From Gracilibacillus ureilyticus (GTDB taxonomy: Bacteria > Bacillota > Bacilli > Bacillales > Amphibacillaceae), in NCBI RefSeq assembly GCF_900111195.1, contig NZ_FOGL01000003.1, positions 124,001 through 188,000 of the forward strand: a stretch of 64,000 nt of DNA, read 5' to 3'. A program made the translations under genes and the position numbers. Every line of letters begins with the position of its first letter. Position 1 is the first letter of the stretch. Shown here one piece after another: positions 1 to 8,785 of the stretch. Under the pieces are notes generated by a model, which worked only from the letters and a program-made list of their open reading frames with translations, searched no databases and was not told the DNA's origin.

Positions 1-1017
1 ATCGGAGATAGTGTAGTAATGGAATTTGGTACGAGAAGAGCACATGAAATGGATGCTGCGATTTGGGGAACGAGGGCTGCATATATTGGCGGCTTTTCTG
101 CGACAAGTAATGTCAGAGCAGGGAAACTTTTTGGCATTCCTATAGCTGGAACACATGCTCATTCGATGGTGCAGGCATACCGCAGTGATTATGTGGCATT
201 CAAAAAATATGCAAGTACCCATTATGATTGTGTCTTTCTTGTTGATACGTATGATACTCTTCGGTCCGGTGTACCAAATGCAATAAAAGTGGCAAAAGAA
301 TTTGGAGATAAAATTAATTTTAGGGGAATTCGCTTAGATAGCGGGGATATGGCTTATTTATCGAAAAAAGCTCGAAAGATGTTAGATGAAGCGGGATTCC
401 ATGATGCACAAATTATTGCTTCTAATGATTTGGATGAATACACGATATTAAACCTGCAGGCACAAGGAGCGAAAATTGATATATATGGTATTGGTACCAA
501 ATTGATTACTGCATATGACCAGGCGGCACTTGGCGGTGTATATAAATTAGTTTCAATAGAAGAAAATGGGGAAATGGTAGATACAATCAAAATTTCAGCA
601 AATCCTGAGAAAGTTACTACTCCCGGCAGTAAGCGTGTGTACCGGATCATTAACAATGAAAACAAGCATTCAGAAGGCGACTATATCGCATTAGACCATG
701 AGAGGCCTCAGGATGAAGAGCGATTAAAGATGTTTCACCCTGTACACACTTATATTAGTAAGTTTGTGACTAACTTCACAGCAAAAGACTTGCATGTAGA
801 TGTAGTGGTAAATGGAGAAATAAAGTACCAGTCGCCAGGTTTAGACGAGATTCAAAACTATGCCAGTGAAAATTTGAAGCTTTTGTGGGAGGAATATAAA
901 CGTACGATGAAACCGGAGGAATACCCTGTTGACTTAAGTGAGCTCTGTTGGGAAAACAAAATGGAACGGATAAAAGAGATCAAAGTGAAAGTAAAGGAAA
1001 TGAATGGCAAATCTTAA
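1..1017 (+). CDS. pncB: Nicotinate phosphoribosyltransferase, 3' part
   Basis: Converts nicotinate and PRPP to nicotinate mononucleotide in the NAD salvage pathway, in the cytoplasm. The reading frame is open from the first base of the window, so the start lies upstream. The first ATG at 19 is internal, because it sits inside the conserved EFGTRRAH motif. Other family motifs are GTHAHSMV (probably carrying the catalytic histidine), SNDLDEYTI and the phosphate-binding stretch IYGIGTKLITA. About 338 residues are present against roughly 490 in Bacillus PncB, so about 150 N-terminal residues are missing. It lies 15 nt before nadE, forming an NAD salvage operon. Confidence 0.93.
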   Translation: MGDSVVMEFGTRRAHEMDAAIWGTRAAYIGGFSATSNVRAGKLFGIPIAGTHAHSMVQAYRSDYVAFKKYASTHYDCVFLVDTYDTLRSGVPNAIKVAKEFGDKINFRGIRLDSGDMAYLSKKARKMLDEAGFHDAQIIASNDLDEYTILNLQAQGAKIDIYGIGTKLITAYDQAALGGVYKLVSIEENGEMVDTIKISANPEKVTTPGSKRVYRIINNENKHSEGDYIALDHERPQDEERLKMFHPVHTYISKFVTNFTAKDLHVDVVVNGEIKYQSPGLDEIQNYASENLKLLWEEYKRTMKPEEYPVDLSELCWENKMERIKEIKVKVKEMNGKS

Positions 1018-1032
1018 ATAAAGGAGTTTGTT

Positions 1033-1863
1033 ATGATGCGTTCATTACAGAAGGAAATTATTACAGCATTAAAGGTAAAACCCGAAATCGACTATCAGGA
1101 AGAATTTCGACGCAGTGTCGACTTGATTAAATTATATTTAAAAAAGCACAGTTTCCTGAAAACTGCCGTACTTGGAATTTCCGGCGGTCAGGATTCTACG
1201 TTGGCCGGGTATATTAGCCAAACGGCGATCAATGAGTTGAACGAAGAAGCTGGTGGAGAGGAATACCAATTCATTGCAGTTCGGCTGCCATATGGAGAAC
1301 AGGCTGATGAAGAAGACTGTATAGATGCCTTAGAGTTCATTAAGCCAAGTAAAACGGTACGGGTTAATATCAAGGCAGCAGTAGATGCCAGTCAGGCAGC
1401 TGTTGAGAAAGAACTAGGCCCGATCAGCGATTTCGTTAAAGGAAATACAAAAGCGAGAGAGAGAATGAAAGTGCAATACGACATAGCGGCATCATTAAAT
1501 GGTGTGGTGATAGGAACGGACCATGCTGCAGAAGCAGTAACTGGTTTCTTCACAAAATATGGTGATGGAGCGGCAGATATCGTTCCACTTTACCGCCTGA
1601 CGAAACGACAAGGAAAAGAAATACTGAAAATGCTGGGCTGTCCGGAACATTTGTATTTAAAAACTCCGACTGCAGACTTGGAAAGTGATAAACCTCAGTT
1701 GCCTGATGAGGTGGCGTTAGGTGTATCTTATGAAGTAATTGATGCCTATCTGGAAGGAAAAGAAGTTGCTGAAAAAGATGCAGAAACGATTGAAGACTGG
1801 TACGTAAAAACAAGACATAAACGCGAAGAACCTGTTAGTGTGTTTGATGACTGGTGGAAATAA
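1033..1863 (+). CDS. nadE: Ammonia-dependent NAD synthetase
   Basis: Adenylates and amidates deamido-NAD to NAD, the last step of NAD synthesis. The PP-loop ATPase motif SGGQDST is at about residues 50-56. The block [19 protein letters not shown] and the C-terminal FDDWWK are hallmarks of the Bacillus enzyme. The length of 276 residues fits the short, glutaminase-free form that uses ammonia. Two adjacent ATGs (1033 and 1036) follow AAGGAG at 1021-1026; the second has the better spacing. It forms an operon with pncB, so nicotinate salvage and the final amidation are co-expressed. A terminator follows at 1878. Confidence 0.96.
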   Translation: MMRSLQKEIITALKVKPEIDYQEEFRRSVDLIKLYLKKHSFLKTAVLGISGGQDSTLAGYISQTAINELNEEAGGEEYQFIAVRLPYGEQADEEDCIDALEFIKPSKTVRVNIKAAVDASQAAVEKELGPISDFVKGNTKARERMKVQYDIAASLNGVVIGTDHAAEAVTGFFTKYGDGAADIVPLYRLTKRQGKEILKMLGCPEHLYLKTPTADLESDKPQLPDEVALGVSYEVIDAYLEGKEVAEKDAETIEDWYVKTRHKREEPVSVFDDWWK

Positions 1864-1877
1864 TGAGGAAATAACAG

Positions 1878-1906
1878 AGCTGTCCGAAATATCCGGACAG
1901 CTTTTT
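1878..1906 (+). terminator. Intrinsic terminator of pncB-nadE
   Basis: Nine-bp stem AGCTGTCCG (1878-1886) / CGGACAGCT (1894-1902) with a 7-nt loop and a T-run. Confidence 0.85.
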
Positions 1907-1997
1907 CAGGTAAAAAGATGTTTGAAAATGATAAAATGAGGAAAAATAAGTATACGAGTGAGCAAAATTGACGGAGTTTACATCAGGGTGCTATAAT

Positions 1998-2015
1998 TAT
2001 CTTGAATTCGAGATA
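1998..2015. promoter_or_regulatory. MhqR-type operator
   Basis: TATCTTGAATTCGAGATA is an 18-bp near-palindrome lying 18 bp before the dioxygenase start. It matches the MhqR consensus of B. subtilis (tATCTcgaAtTCgAGATa) with a single difference in the arms. MhqR is the MarR-type repressor released by quinones and catechols. No mhqR gene is in the window. Confidence 0.8.
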
Positions 2016-2032
2016 ACAGGAGATGACTAATT

Positions 2033-3016
2033 ATGAACGGTTTAAAGGGTTTACACCATGTTACAGCTATTACTAGCAGTGCTGAGAAAAACTATCATTT
2101 TTTCACATATATATTAGGGATGCGTTTAGTAAAAAAAACTGTCAACCAGGATGATATTCAGACATATCACCTATTCTTCGCTGATGATAAAGGCAGTCCG
2201 GGAACAGATATGACATTCTTTGACTTCCCTGGTATTCCAAAGGGGACACATGGTACAAATGAAATATTTAAAACCTCGTTTAGGGTTCCAAGTGATGAAG
2301 CGATTGATTATTGGCTAAAAAGATTTGACCGTTTAAATATAAAGCATTTCGGTATCAAGGAACAGTTTGGCAAGAAGACATTGAGCTTCATTGATTTTGA
2401 TGAGCAGAACTACCAGTTGATTTCTGATGAAAATAATACGGGCGTAAAATCAGGAACACCGTGGCAAGAGGGACCTATCCCTTTGGAATACGCTATAACA
2501 GGTCTTGGTCCGTTATTTGTCCGTATCCAGGACTTTAAATATTTTAAACAAGTGATGGAAAGAGTACTGCTTTTTAAAGAAATTGCAGAGGAAGATGCCA
2601 AACACTTATTTGAAGTGGGTGAAGGTGGAAATGGTGCACAAGTCATTGTGGAAGAAAATAAGGTGATGCCAATGGCTCTGCAAGGCTACGGGACTGTTCA
2701 CCATGCCGCTTTTCGAGTTGATGACAAAGCAACATTACTGGAATGGGATGAGCATTATCGTAAATTTGGCTTCCAGACGTCTGGTTTTGTTGATCGATTC
2801 TTTTTTAAATCCTTGTACACAAGAGTGGCTCCCCAAATACTGTTTGAGTTAGCGACTGACGGGCCAGGATTTATGGGTGATGAGGATTACGAAACTTTAG
2901 GTGAGAAATTATCGCTCCCGCCGTTTCTGGAGGATAAAAGGGAACAAATAGAAGGAATGGTTCGGCATATTGATACAGTAAGAAGTACGAAGAATATTGA
3001 AAAAGAATATGAATAA
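2033..3016 (+). CDS. mhqO: Ring-cleaving dioxygenase, glyoxalase/VOC fold (MhqO/MhqA-like)
   Basis: Predicted extradiol-type dioxygenase of the VOC superfamily that detoxifies hydroquinones or catechols in the cytoplasm. It has two VOC modules. Likely metal ligands are His near residue 8 (GLHHVTAIT), His near 222 (GTVHHAAFRVDD) and Glu near 273 (ILFELATDGPGF). The length of 327 residues is slightly longer than the usual 310-320. ATG 2033 has AGGAGA at 2018-2023. It stands alone between terminators and carries an MhqR box in its promoter region, which strongly supports the quinone-stress assignment. The symbol could equally be mhqA or mhqE, since these paralogues are hard to separate by eye. 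Confidence 0.85.
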   Translation: MNGLKGLHHVTAITSSAEKNYHFFTYILGMRLVKKTVNQDDIQTYHLFFADDKGSPGTDMTFFDFPGIPKGTHGTNEIFKTSFRVPSDEAIDYWLKRFDRLNIKHFGIKEQFGKKTLSFIDFDEQNYQLISDENNTGVKSGTPWQEGPIPLEYAITGLGPLFVRIQDFKYFKQVMERVLLFKEIAEEDAKHLFEVGEGGNGAQVIVEENKVMPMALQGYGTVHHAAFRVDDKATLLEWDEHYRKFGFQTSGFVDRFFFKSLYTRVAPQILFELATDGPGFMGDEDYETLGEKLSLPPFLEDKREQIEGMVRHIDTVRSTKNIEKEYE

Positions 3017-3023
3017 TCTCAAC

Positions 3024-3058
3024 AGACTTTCTTTCTTAATTGGGAGAAAGTCTTTTTT
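3024..3058 (+). terminator. Terminator after dioxygenase gene
   Basis: Stem AGACTTTCT (3024-3032) / AGAAAGTCT (3045-3053), then six Ts. The rest of the 3059-3278 gap is very AT-rich and shows no gene. Confidence 0.85.
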
Positions 3059-3278
3059 ATACAAAAAAATAAGGAAGCATAACAAATATCTAGTCAAAAA
3101 GAAGCCGAATGCATTAGTTGGTTTTAATGGAAGATATATAATTATTTACAAAAAATTTACTGAATAGAAATTATTCCAATATATTATTATGGTAGTTTTT
3201 AATAGGTAGAGAAAATGGAAGAAGGAGGATAGGATACATCTTTAATTGTATGTGAATCTATTAATTAGGAGGAGAAAG

Positions 3279-4916
3279 ATGCGAAGTAAATTTACTCAAT
3301 TAACACTCATTGTTGTTATTGGTTTGTTTCTTTTTATCCCGACTTTAAGTGCGGAAGGACCAATGGATCCTGCCCCGGAAATCTTACCATCTGGCTCAGT
3401 AAATGGGAAGTCTGTATTATTTGATAACATGCATGGTCAGACAGCAGGAGCGGCGGACTGGGTAATTGACGGTGCGTTTTCCGATTTTGCTGAGGCAATA
3501 GCAGGAGAAGGTTACTATGTTAAAGAATTACGGAAAGAAGGCCGGTTTACACTTAGTGATTTAATTGATTATGATGTATTTGTTATTCCCGAAGCAAACA
3601 TTCCTTTCTCTACAGGTGAACAACAAGCAATGTTAGATTATGTAAACAAGGGTGGAAGTATTTTTTTTGTTGCCGATCATTATAATGCTGATCGAAACAA
3701 AAACAGGTGGGATTCATCAGAAGTATTTAATGGATATAGAAGAGGCGCGTGGCAAGACCCTGCAGCAGGTATGAGTGAAGAAGAAGCTAATTCATTTTAT
3801 ATGCAGGATGTAGAAAACTCAGATTGGTTATCAGATAACTTTGGGATAAGAATTCGTTACAATGCGTTAGGTAACATATACTCTGATGTCATTGTACCAC
3901 CGTCACAATCTTTTAATATAACAAATGGTGTGCAGACAATGACAATGCATGCTGGATCCACATTAGCAATAACCGATCCCGATAAAGCTAAAGGGATAAT
4001 CTATATGGAAGAAACGAATGATGCTTGGTCACATGCGGTAGACCAGGGTGTATACAATGGTGGAGGGTTGGATGAAGGACCTTATGTTGCGATATCTAAA
4101 GCCAATTTAGGGAAGATAGCAGTTATAGGTGATTCTTCCCCGGTAGAAGATATAACACCAAAGTATAAACGAGAAGAAACTGGTGGTACAAAAACTACTT
4201 ATGACGGTTTTTATGATCAAGATAATCATATTTTACTTGTAAACTTAATCAACTGGCTGGCTGAGCAGGAGGATTATACATCGTTAAATCAAGTTTCCGG
4301 TTTAGAATTAGATCAAGAAACAAATCTATTAGCAATAGAAAATCCGGTAACATCTACAGAACCGCAGTCAGAGCCATGGAGTCAACCAGCCAGTGGCTAT
4401 GAATGGTGGGATCCGTCTACATTTAAAGAAGGATCATATGGATATGAGGAGGCGGATGGAAATGACGGCGATCCAGTAACTGAAGCGGGATCGGAATTAT
4501 TTGAGCAGGGTTCAAAGGCTGCATATGCCGAATCTTCTGTCTCGTTATTATCAGGTGTATGGAATTTTGATAATGCACTATTGGGCGATTTAAGTTCAGA
4601 CAAGAAAAACGGAACACAGTCAGCTCGTATTCGTTCAAATGGTTCCATATCGATGAATTTCAATGTAAATGGAACCAGTAAATTATCTGTATCTCATGCA
4701 AACTTCGGAAATGATAGCGGAGCATACTGGACGTTACAAAAATCGACTAACGATGGTTTAACATGGACTAATGTAGCTGGTCCGTTTACTAGTACTAGTT
4801 CCTTACAAACGGAAGAAATAAGTGTGAATGAACCGGGTTCACTCAGGTTTCGGATTTTAGTTGGCGGAGTTTCTGGTGCACGGATTAATATTGATGACAT
4901 GATTATTACACCCTAA
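3279..4916 (+). CDS. Secreted protein, ThuA/GATase-like domain plus C-terminal beta-sandwich, function unknown
   Basis: A 545-residue exported protein. I place the start at ATG 3279, which follows a strong AGGAGGAG; a TTG at 3246 in the same frame would only add 11 residues before the signal peptide. Residues 1-26 form a signal peptide (basic start, hydrophobic core, cleavage near LSAEG). Residues about 35-330 resemble the class I glutamine-amidotransferase-like or DUF4350-type fold (VLFDNMHGQT, DYDVFVIPEA, YVNKGGSIFFVADHYNAD, GKIAVIGDSSP). Residues about 425-545 look like a jelly-roll domain of the kind found at the end of secreted nucleases and proteases (GVWNFDNALLGD ... INIDDMIITP). No catalytic triad is obvious. 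It is monocistronic, ending at the terminator at 4940. Substrate unknown. Confidence 0.7.
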   Translation: MRSKFTQLTLIVVIGLFLFIPTLSAEGPMDPAPEILPSGSVNGKSVLFDNMHGQTAGAADWVIDGAFSDFAEAIAGEGYYVKELRKEGRFTLSDLIDYDVFVIPEANIPFSTGEQQAMLDYVNKGGSIFFVADHYNADRNKNRWDSSEVFNGYRRGAWQDPAAGMSEEEANSFYMQDVENSDWLSDNFGIRIRYNALGNIYSDVIVPPSQSFNITNGVQTMTMHAGSTLAITDPDKAKGIIYMEETNDAWSHAVDQGVYNGGGLDEGPYVAISKANLGKIAVIGDSSPVEDITPKYKREETGGTKTTYDGFYDQDNHILLVNLINWLAEQEDYTSLNQVSGLELDQETNLLAIENPVTSTEPQSEPWSQPASGYEWWDPSTFKEGSYGYEEADGNDGDPVTEAGSELFEQGSKAAYAESSVSLLSGVWNFDNALLGDLSSDKKNGTQSARIRSNGSISMNFNVNGTSKLSVSHANFGNDSGAYWTLQKSTNDGLTWTNVAGPFTSTSSLQTEEISVNEPGSLRFRILVGGVSGARINIDDMIITP

Positions 4917-4939
4917 TTATGTGTCCAATTTATAATACG

Positions 4940-4968
4940 CTACCCACAGACTTGTGGGTAGTTTTTCT
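4940..4968 (+). terminator. Terminator after secreted protein gene
   Basis: CTACCCACA (4940-4948) / TGTGGGTAG (4953-4961) with a GACT loop, then TTTTT. Confidence 0.88.
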
Positions 4969-4971
4969 ATT

Positions 4972-4988
4972 TTTACAGTAATTTTACA
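4972..4988 (+). promoter_or_regulatory. Pho-box-like direct repeat
   Basis: TTTACA at 4972-4977 and again at 4983-4988, exactly 11 bp apart, followed by a looser TTTACT at 5000-5005. This is the hexamer and helical spacing of PhoP sites in Bacillus (TT[A/T/C]ACA with about 5-bp gaps). It lies 80-96 bp before phnD. Confidence 0.55.
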
Positions 4989-5067
4989 AAAGTCGAGTAT
5001 TTACTTAATATTTCTAAATTAAAATACAAGTAGTGTTTAGACAAGTATTCTACTAGGGGGAAAAAAA

Positions 5068-6174
5068 GTGAAAAAATTATGGTTGTTACTTATTGCATTG
5101 TTATTTGCAACAATATTAGCGGCATGTGGTGACTCTGAAGAAGGTTCAGCAAATGAATCTGATAATGAAGCAGAGGCATCAGATAAAGAAAATAGTTCTG
5201 CTGATAGTGAAGAGGATTCAGAAGAAGCTGCAGGTGAATCGATCGATACATTATCTATTGGATTTGTTCCATCAAGAGATCCTGAGGAGATCATTACAGC
5301 AACAGAACCGCTGAAAGAACTTTTGAAAACAGAGATGGCAGGCTTAGGTTATGATATTGGTGAGGTAGAAATTACAGTTGGTACAAATTATGAAGCGGTT
5401 GGAGAAGCACTTTCTGCCGGATCAACAGATGTTGGTTTAATCCCTGGCGGTACATATGTCCTTTATGACGACGGGGCAGAAGTCCTTTTAACATCAACTC
5501 GTGCCGGATTAAGTAATGACTCGGACGATCCAAAAGACTGGAATGATAATAAGCCAACAGAACCTGTAGATGAACAAGTAACTTATTATCGATCTTTAGT
5601 TATCGCAGGCCCATCTGCTAAGGGACAAGAACTTGCAGAAAAGGTGAATAACGGTGAGGAATTGACTTTTGAAGATTTAAACAGCGCTTCATGGGCGGTA
5701 ATGTCTTCTTCCTCTTCGGCGGGATATATTTACCCAGCTCTATGGCTGCAGGAAAATTATGATAAAACAATTACCGATTTAGAAAATCTCGTACAAGTAG
5801 ATTCTTACGGCAGTGCATTTGCGAGACTTGCAGCAGAACAAGTGGATATAGTGGTTTCATATGCTGATGCAAGACGTGATAATGAAGAAGCATGGCAAGG
5901 TGAATTCGAGCGAGAAGGAAGCATCTGGGATGAAACAAACGTTGTAGGTGTGACGGATAAAATCTATAATGACACAATTAGTGTGAGCAAAAATTCTGAA
6001 ATAATGACAGATGATTTAAAAACGGCAATCCAACAGGCATTCATTAATATTGCACAAACGGATGCTGGAAAAGAAGTTATCTCCATTTACAGTCATGAAG
6101 GGTATCAGGAGGCATCCTCTTCTGACTATGATAATGAAAGAAGTGCACAGGAATTTTTACAAAGCTTAAACTAA
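5068..6174 (+). CDS. phnD: Phosphonate/phosphite-type ABC transporter substrate-binding lipoprotein
   Basis: Extracytoplasmic receptor of a phosphonate, phosphite or phosphate-ester importer. Starts at GTG 5068 behind AGGGGG (5055-5060). It has a lipoprotein signal peptide with lipobox LAAC and Cys20, then a strikingly acidic, Ser-rich linker (about residues 21-58) that presumably tethers the receptor to the membrane. The PhnD-family core follows (SIGFVPSRDPEEI, VGTNYEAVGEALSAGSTDVGLIPGGTYV, SSSSAGYIYPALWL). 368 residues. It is the first gene of a four-gene transporter operon. A hairpin separates it from phnC, probably letting the receptor be made in excess. The ligand cannot be told from sequence alone. 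Confidence 0.88.
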   Translation: MKKLWLLLIALLFATILAACGDSEEGSANESDNEAEASDKENSSADSEEDSEEAAGESIDTLSIGFVPSRDPEEIITATEPLKELLKTEMAGLGYDIGEVEITVGTNYEAVGEALSAGSTDVGLIPGGTYVLYDDGAEVLLTSTRAGLSNDSDDPKDWNDNKPTEPVDEQVTYYRSLVIAGPSAKGQELAEKVNNGEELTFEDLNSASWAVMSSSSSAGYIYPALWLQENYDKTITDLENLVQVDSYGSAFARLAAEQVDIVVSYADARRDNEEAWQGEFEREGSIWDETNVVGVTDKIYNDTISVSKNSEIMTDDLKTAIQQAFINIAQTDAGKEVISIYSHEGYQEASSSDYDNERSAQEFLQSLN

Positions 6175-6193
6175 ATCTAAATATAAGAGATAA

Positions 6194-6225
6194 ATGAGAA
6201 CATCAAACGGTGTTCTCATTTTCTC
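6194..6225 (+). terminator. Intercistronic stem-loop between phnD and phnC
   Basis: ATGAGAACA (6194-6202) / TGTTCTCAT (6211-6219) with an 8-nt loop, followed by a weak TTTTC tract. Probably a partial terminator or 3'-end stabiliser, not a full operon stop. Confidence 0.65.
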
Positions 6226-6282
6226 ACGATATTTTTCAGTGGTTATAACGTCTTTACTTAAAACCTAGAATGGAGTTTTAAC

Positions 6283-7065
6283 ATGATAGAATTTATAAAT
6301 GTCGATAAAGTGTACCAAAACAACGTGAAAGCATTACAAAATATAAATTTACAAATTGATAAAGGTGAATTTGTGGCGGTTATCGGTTTATCTGGAGCAG
6401 GAAAATCAACGTTAATCAGATGCATCAACCGGATGCATGATATTTCACAAGGTCAGCTGATTGTTGACGGAGTGGAAGTAGGCAAATTGAAGGGAAAAGA
6501 AGTGCGTAAATTCCGCAGAAGAATTGGCATGATTTTTCAATCCTTTAATCTGATCACACGTACTACGGTGTTGAACAATGTATTAGTCTCATTTGTTCCT
6601 GAACTATCCTATATACGGAAATTAACTGGTTTCTTTTCAAAGGAACATAAAATAAAAGCATTAACTGCACTTGATCAGGTAGGAATACTGGACAAGGCGT
6701 ATGTTAGAGTGGACCAATTATCAGGTGGCCAGCAACAGCGGGTTGCGCTTGCAAGAACGTTAGCCCAAAACCCCGATATCATACTAGCTGATGAGCCAAT
6801 TGCTTCACTTGATCCGGTAACGTCTAAGCAAGTTATGGATGATTTCCAGCGTATCAACCGGGAGATGGGAATATCGGTGATCATGAACATTCACCATGTA
6901 GAAGTTGCGTTGGAATATGCTGAACGAATTATTGGTGTCCGTGAAGGACAAGTTGTATTTGATGGTAAAGCGGCAGAAGTAACGGCGGAGATCCTTGACT
7001 ATATTTACAAAGGAAAAGCAGAGGAAATTCTGGAGAATTTAGAAGGGGAAGAGGCTTATGTATGA
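6283..7065 (+). CDS. phnC: Phosphonate-type ABC transporter ATPase
   Basis: Energises the importer at the inner face of the membrane. Walker A GLSGAGKST is at about residues 34-42, signature LSGGQQQR near 146, and Walker B IILADEP just after, with the switch histidine in NIHHVEVALEYAERIIG. 260 residues, the normal size for PhnC. ATG 6283 has a TGGAG ribosome site. Its end overlaps the next permease by 8 nt, implying translational coupling. There is no C-P lyase (phnGHIJKL) nearby, so degradation, if any, is encoded elsewhere. Confidence 0.92.
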   Translation: MIEFINVDKVYQNNVKALQNINLQIDKGEFVAVIGLSGAGKSTLIRCINRMHDISQGQLIVDGVEVGKLKGKEVRKFRRRIGMIFQSFNLITRTTVLNNVLVSFVPELSYIRKLTGFFSKEHKIKALTALDQVGILDKAYVRVDQLSGGQQQRVALARTLAQNPDIILADEPIASLDPVTSKQVMDDFQRINREMGISVIMNIHHVEVALEYAERIIGVREGQVVFDGKAAEVTAEILDYIYKGKAEEILENLEGEEAYV

Positions 7066-7873
7066 CAAAATATTCCCGCCGAAAAAAATACAAATGCCAA
7101 ATGGCAAAACAGTATTAGAAAAAAGATCCCGAACACCTCTGGTTATTATATTGATTATGGCCGGATTGTTTTTTTCAATAGAATTGACGAATTTTGATAT
7201 AAATCAAATTATCAAAAACGGCTATAAATTTTACATGATTATAGAAGAAATGATTCCACCAAAATGGGAGCACTTACCAAATATATGGACACCCTTAATG
7301 GATACGATAAAAATGTCCTTATTAGGATCAGTACTAGGTTCATTAGCTGCTATCCCATTTGCCTACTTAGCTTCTTCTAATATTGTAAAAAGCAATGTAA
7401 TAAATACTGCTGCACGGATTTTTCTCAGTCTTTTAAGAACGATGCCGGCATTAGTTACCGCATTAATTGCAACCTTTGTGTTTGGTTTAGGTACTTTAGC
7501 TGGAACTGTAGCGATTTTCTTATTCACTCTCTCTTATGTAGGGAAATTATTATATGAACAGATTGAAAATGCTGGTATGGGCTCATTTGAAGCAATGGAG
7601 TCATTAGGGATGACAAAATCCCAGGCATTCAGGCAAGCCATTTTCCCGCAGGTATTACCTAATTATTTATCTACATCCCTTTTCTGTTTTGAAGGAAATG
7701 TCCGCCATGCGGCAATTCTAGGTTATGTTGGTGCAGGAGGAATTGGACTGTTACTGGATGAAGGAATAGGATGGAGAGATTATGCCAGCGTCGGAATGAT
7801 CTTACTAGTACTTGCGATTACTGTTTTTGCTATCGAAACAGTTAGTGAACATTTCAGAAAAAAATTAGTATAA
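7058..7873 (+). CDS. phnE: Phosphonate-type ABC transporter permease 1
   Basis: Membrane channel subunit with about six transmembrane helices. The binding-protein-dependent permease EAA loop is seen as ESLGMTKSQAFRQAIFPQVLP near residue 185. 271 residues. It overlaps the end of phnC by 8 nt. Its hydrophilic N-terminus (about 30 residues) is longer than that of the second permease. It probably heterodimerises with the following gene product, since many PhnE systems carry two copies. Confidence 0.9.
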   Translation: MYDKIFPPKKIQMPNGKTVLEKRSRTPLVIILIMAGLFFSIELTNFDINQIIKNGYKFYMIIEEMIPPKWEHLPNIWTPLMDTIKMSLLGSVLGSLAAIPFAYLASSNIVKSNVINTAARIFLSLLRTMPALVTALIATFVFGLGTLAGTVAIFLFTLSYVGKLLYEQIENAGMGSFEAMESLGMTKSQAFRQAIFPQVLPNYLSTSLFCFEGNVRHAAILGYVGAGGIGLLLDEGIGWRDYASVGMILLVLAITVFAIETVSEHFRKKLV

Positions 7874-7898
7874 AAGAAGTACCAGAAGGGGATTTACA

Positions 7899-8705
7899 AT
7901 GAATCATGTTGAAAAACAATTATATGCTGCACCGAGAAATTACCTGTATCTCTATACAGTAGCTTTTATTCTTACCGTGCTGTTTGTATGGTCTGTTTCA
8001 GCGGTTAGTTTGAATGATGTGAAAGAAAGTGGCTTGTCGATTGCTGTTAATATTATATCTGGAATTCTCACTCCGGATTTAGAGTTATTGTTAACCTTTA
8101 ACTCAAATGGGGTTGCCTATTTATTAGTAGAAACAATTGCTATTGCATTTTTAGGAACAATTATCGGATCCATTCTTGCCATACCTTTAGCATTTTTATC
8201 TGCTTCTAATGTCGTGCCAAAACCTGTCGCATTTCTTACAAGGTTACTGTTAATCTTTATTAGAACCGTTCCGGCAATCGTATACGGGTTAATGTTTATT
8301 CGTGTTACCGGACCAGGTCCATTTGCCGGTGTACTAACAATCGGGATAACTTCCATTGGCATGTTATCGAAATTATATGTTGATGCGATTGAAAACTTAG
8401 ATACAAGTGTACTTGAATCAATGACATCGATCGGTTGTACAACTATGGAGAAAATTCGTTATGGAATTGTCCCGCAATTGTTTTCGATGTTTTTATCCAT
8501 TATGATTTATCGTTTTGATATGAACCTGCGTGATGCCTCCGTATTGGGCTTAGTCGGTGCAGGTGGTATTGGCGCACCATTACTTTTCGCAATGAATTCC
8601 TACCGCTGGAATGAAGTAGGTTCCATCTTAATCGGGCTTGTCATTTTAATTATTATTGTTGAATTGGCATCAAATAAAATGCGCAGCAAGCTGATCAAAG
8701 GATAA
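7899..8705 (+). CDS. phnE: Phosphonate-type ABC transporter permease 2
   Basis: Second PhnE-family permease, 268 residues, starting at ATG 7899 behind AGAAGGGGA, 25 nt after the first. It has about six membrane segments and an EAA-like loop ESMTSIGCTTMEKIRYGIVPQL near residue 175. The C-terminal block SVLGLVGAGGIGAPL is shared in kind with permease 1 (LGYVGAGGIGLLL), showing that the pair are diverged paralogues. It closes the phnDCEE operon. Confidence 0.9.
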   Translation: MNHVEKQLYAAPRNYLYLYTVAFILTVLFVWSVSAVSLNDVKESGLSIAVNIISGILTPDLELLLTFNSNGVAYLLVETIAIAFLGTIIGSILAIPLAFLSASNVVPKPVAFLTRLLLIFIRTVPAIVYGLMFIRVTGPGPFAGVLTIGITSIGMLSKLYVDAIENLDTSVLESMTSIGCTTMEKIRYGIVPQLFSMFLSIMIYRFDMNLRDASVLGLVGAGGIGAPLLFAMNSYRWNEVGSILIGLVILIIIVELASNKMRSKLIKG

Positions 8706-8785
8706 CCACCCACCATGTGTTTGAAGTTGCGTTAGCTGGTTCAGCGAGTTAAGATGTAACTAAAACCGATGGAGTGGCTCCTTAC

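Noticed and set aside
948-1130. 60-codon frame bridging pncB and nadE
   Set aside because: It is out of frame with both real genes and lacks a start signal; it only spans their junction.
5068-8705. Complete phosphonate degradation operon
   Set aside because: Only transport genes are present; no C-P lyase or phosphonatase genes are in the window.
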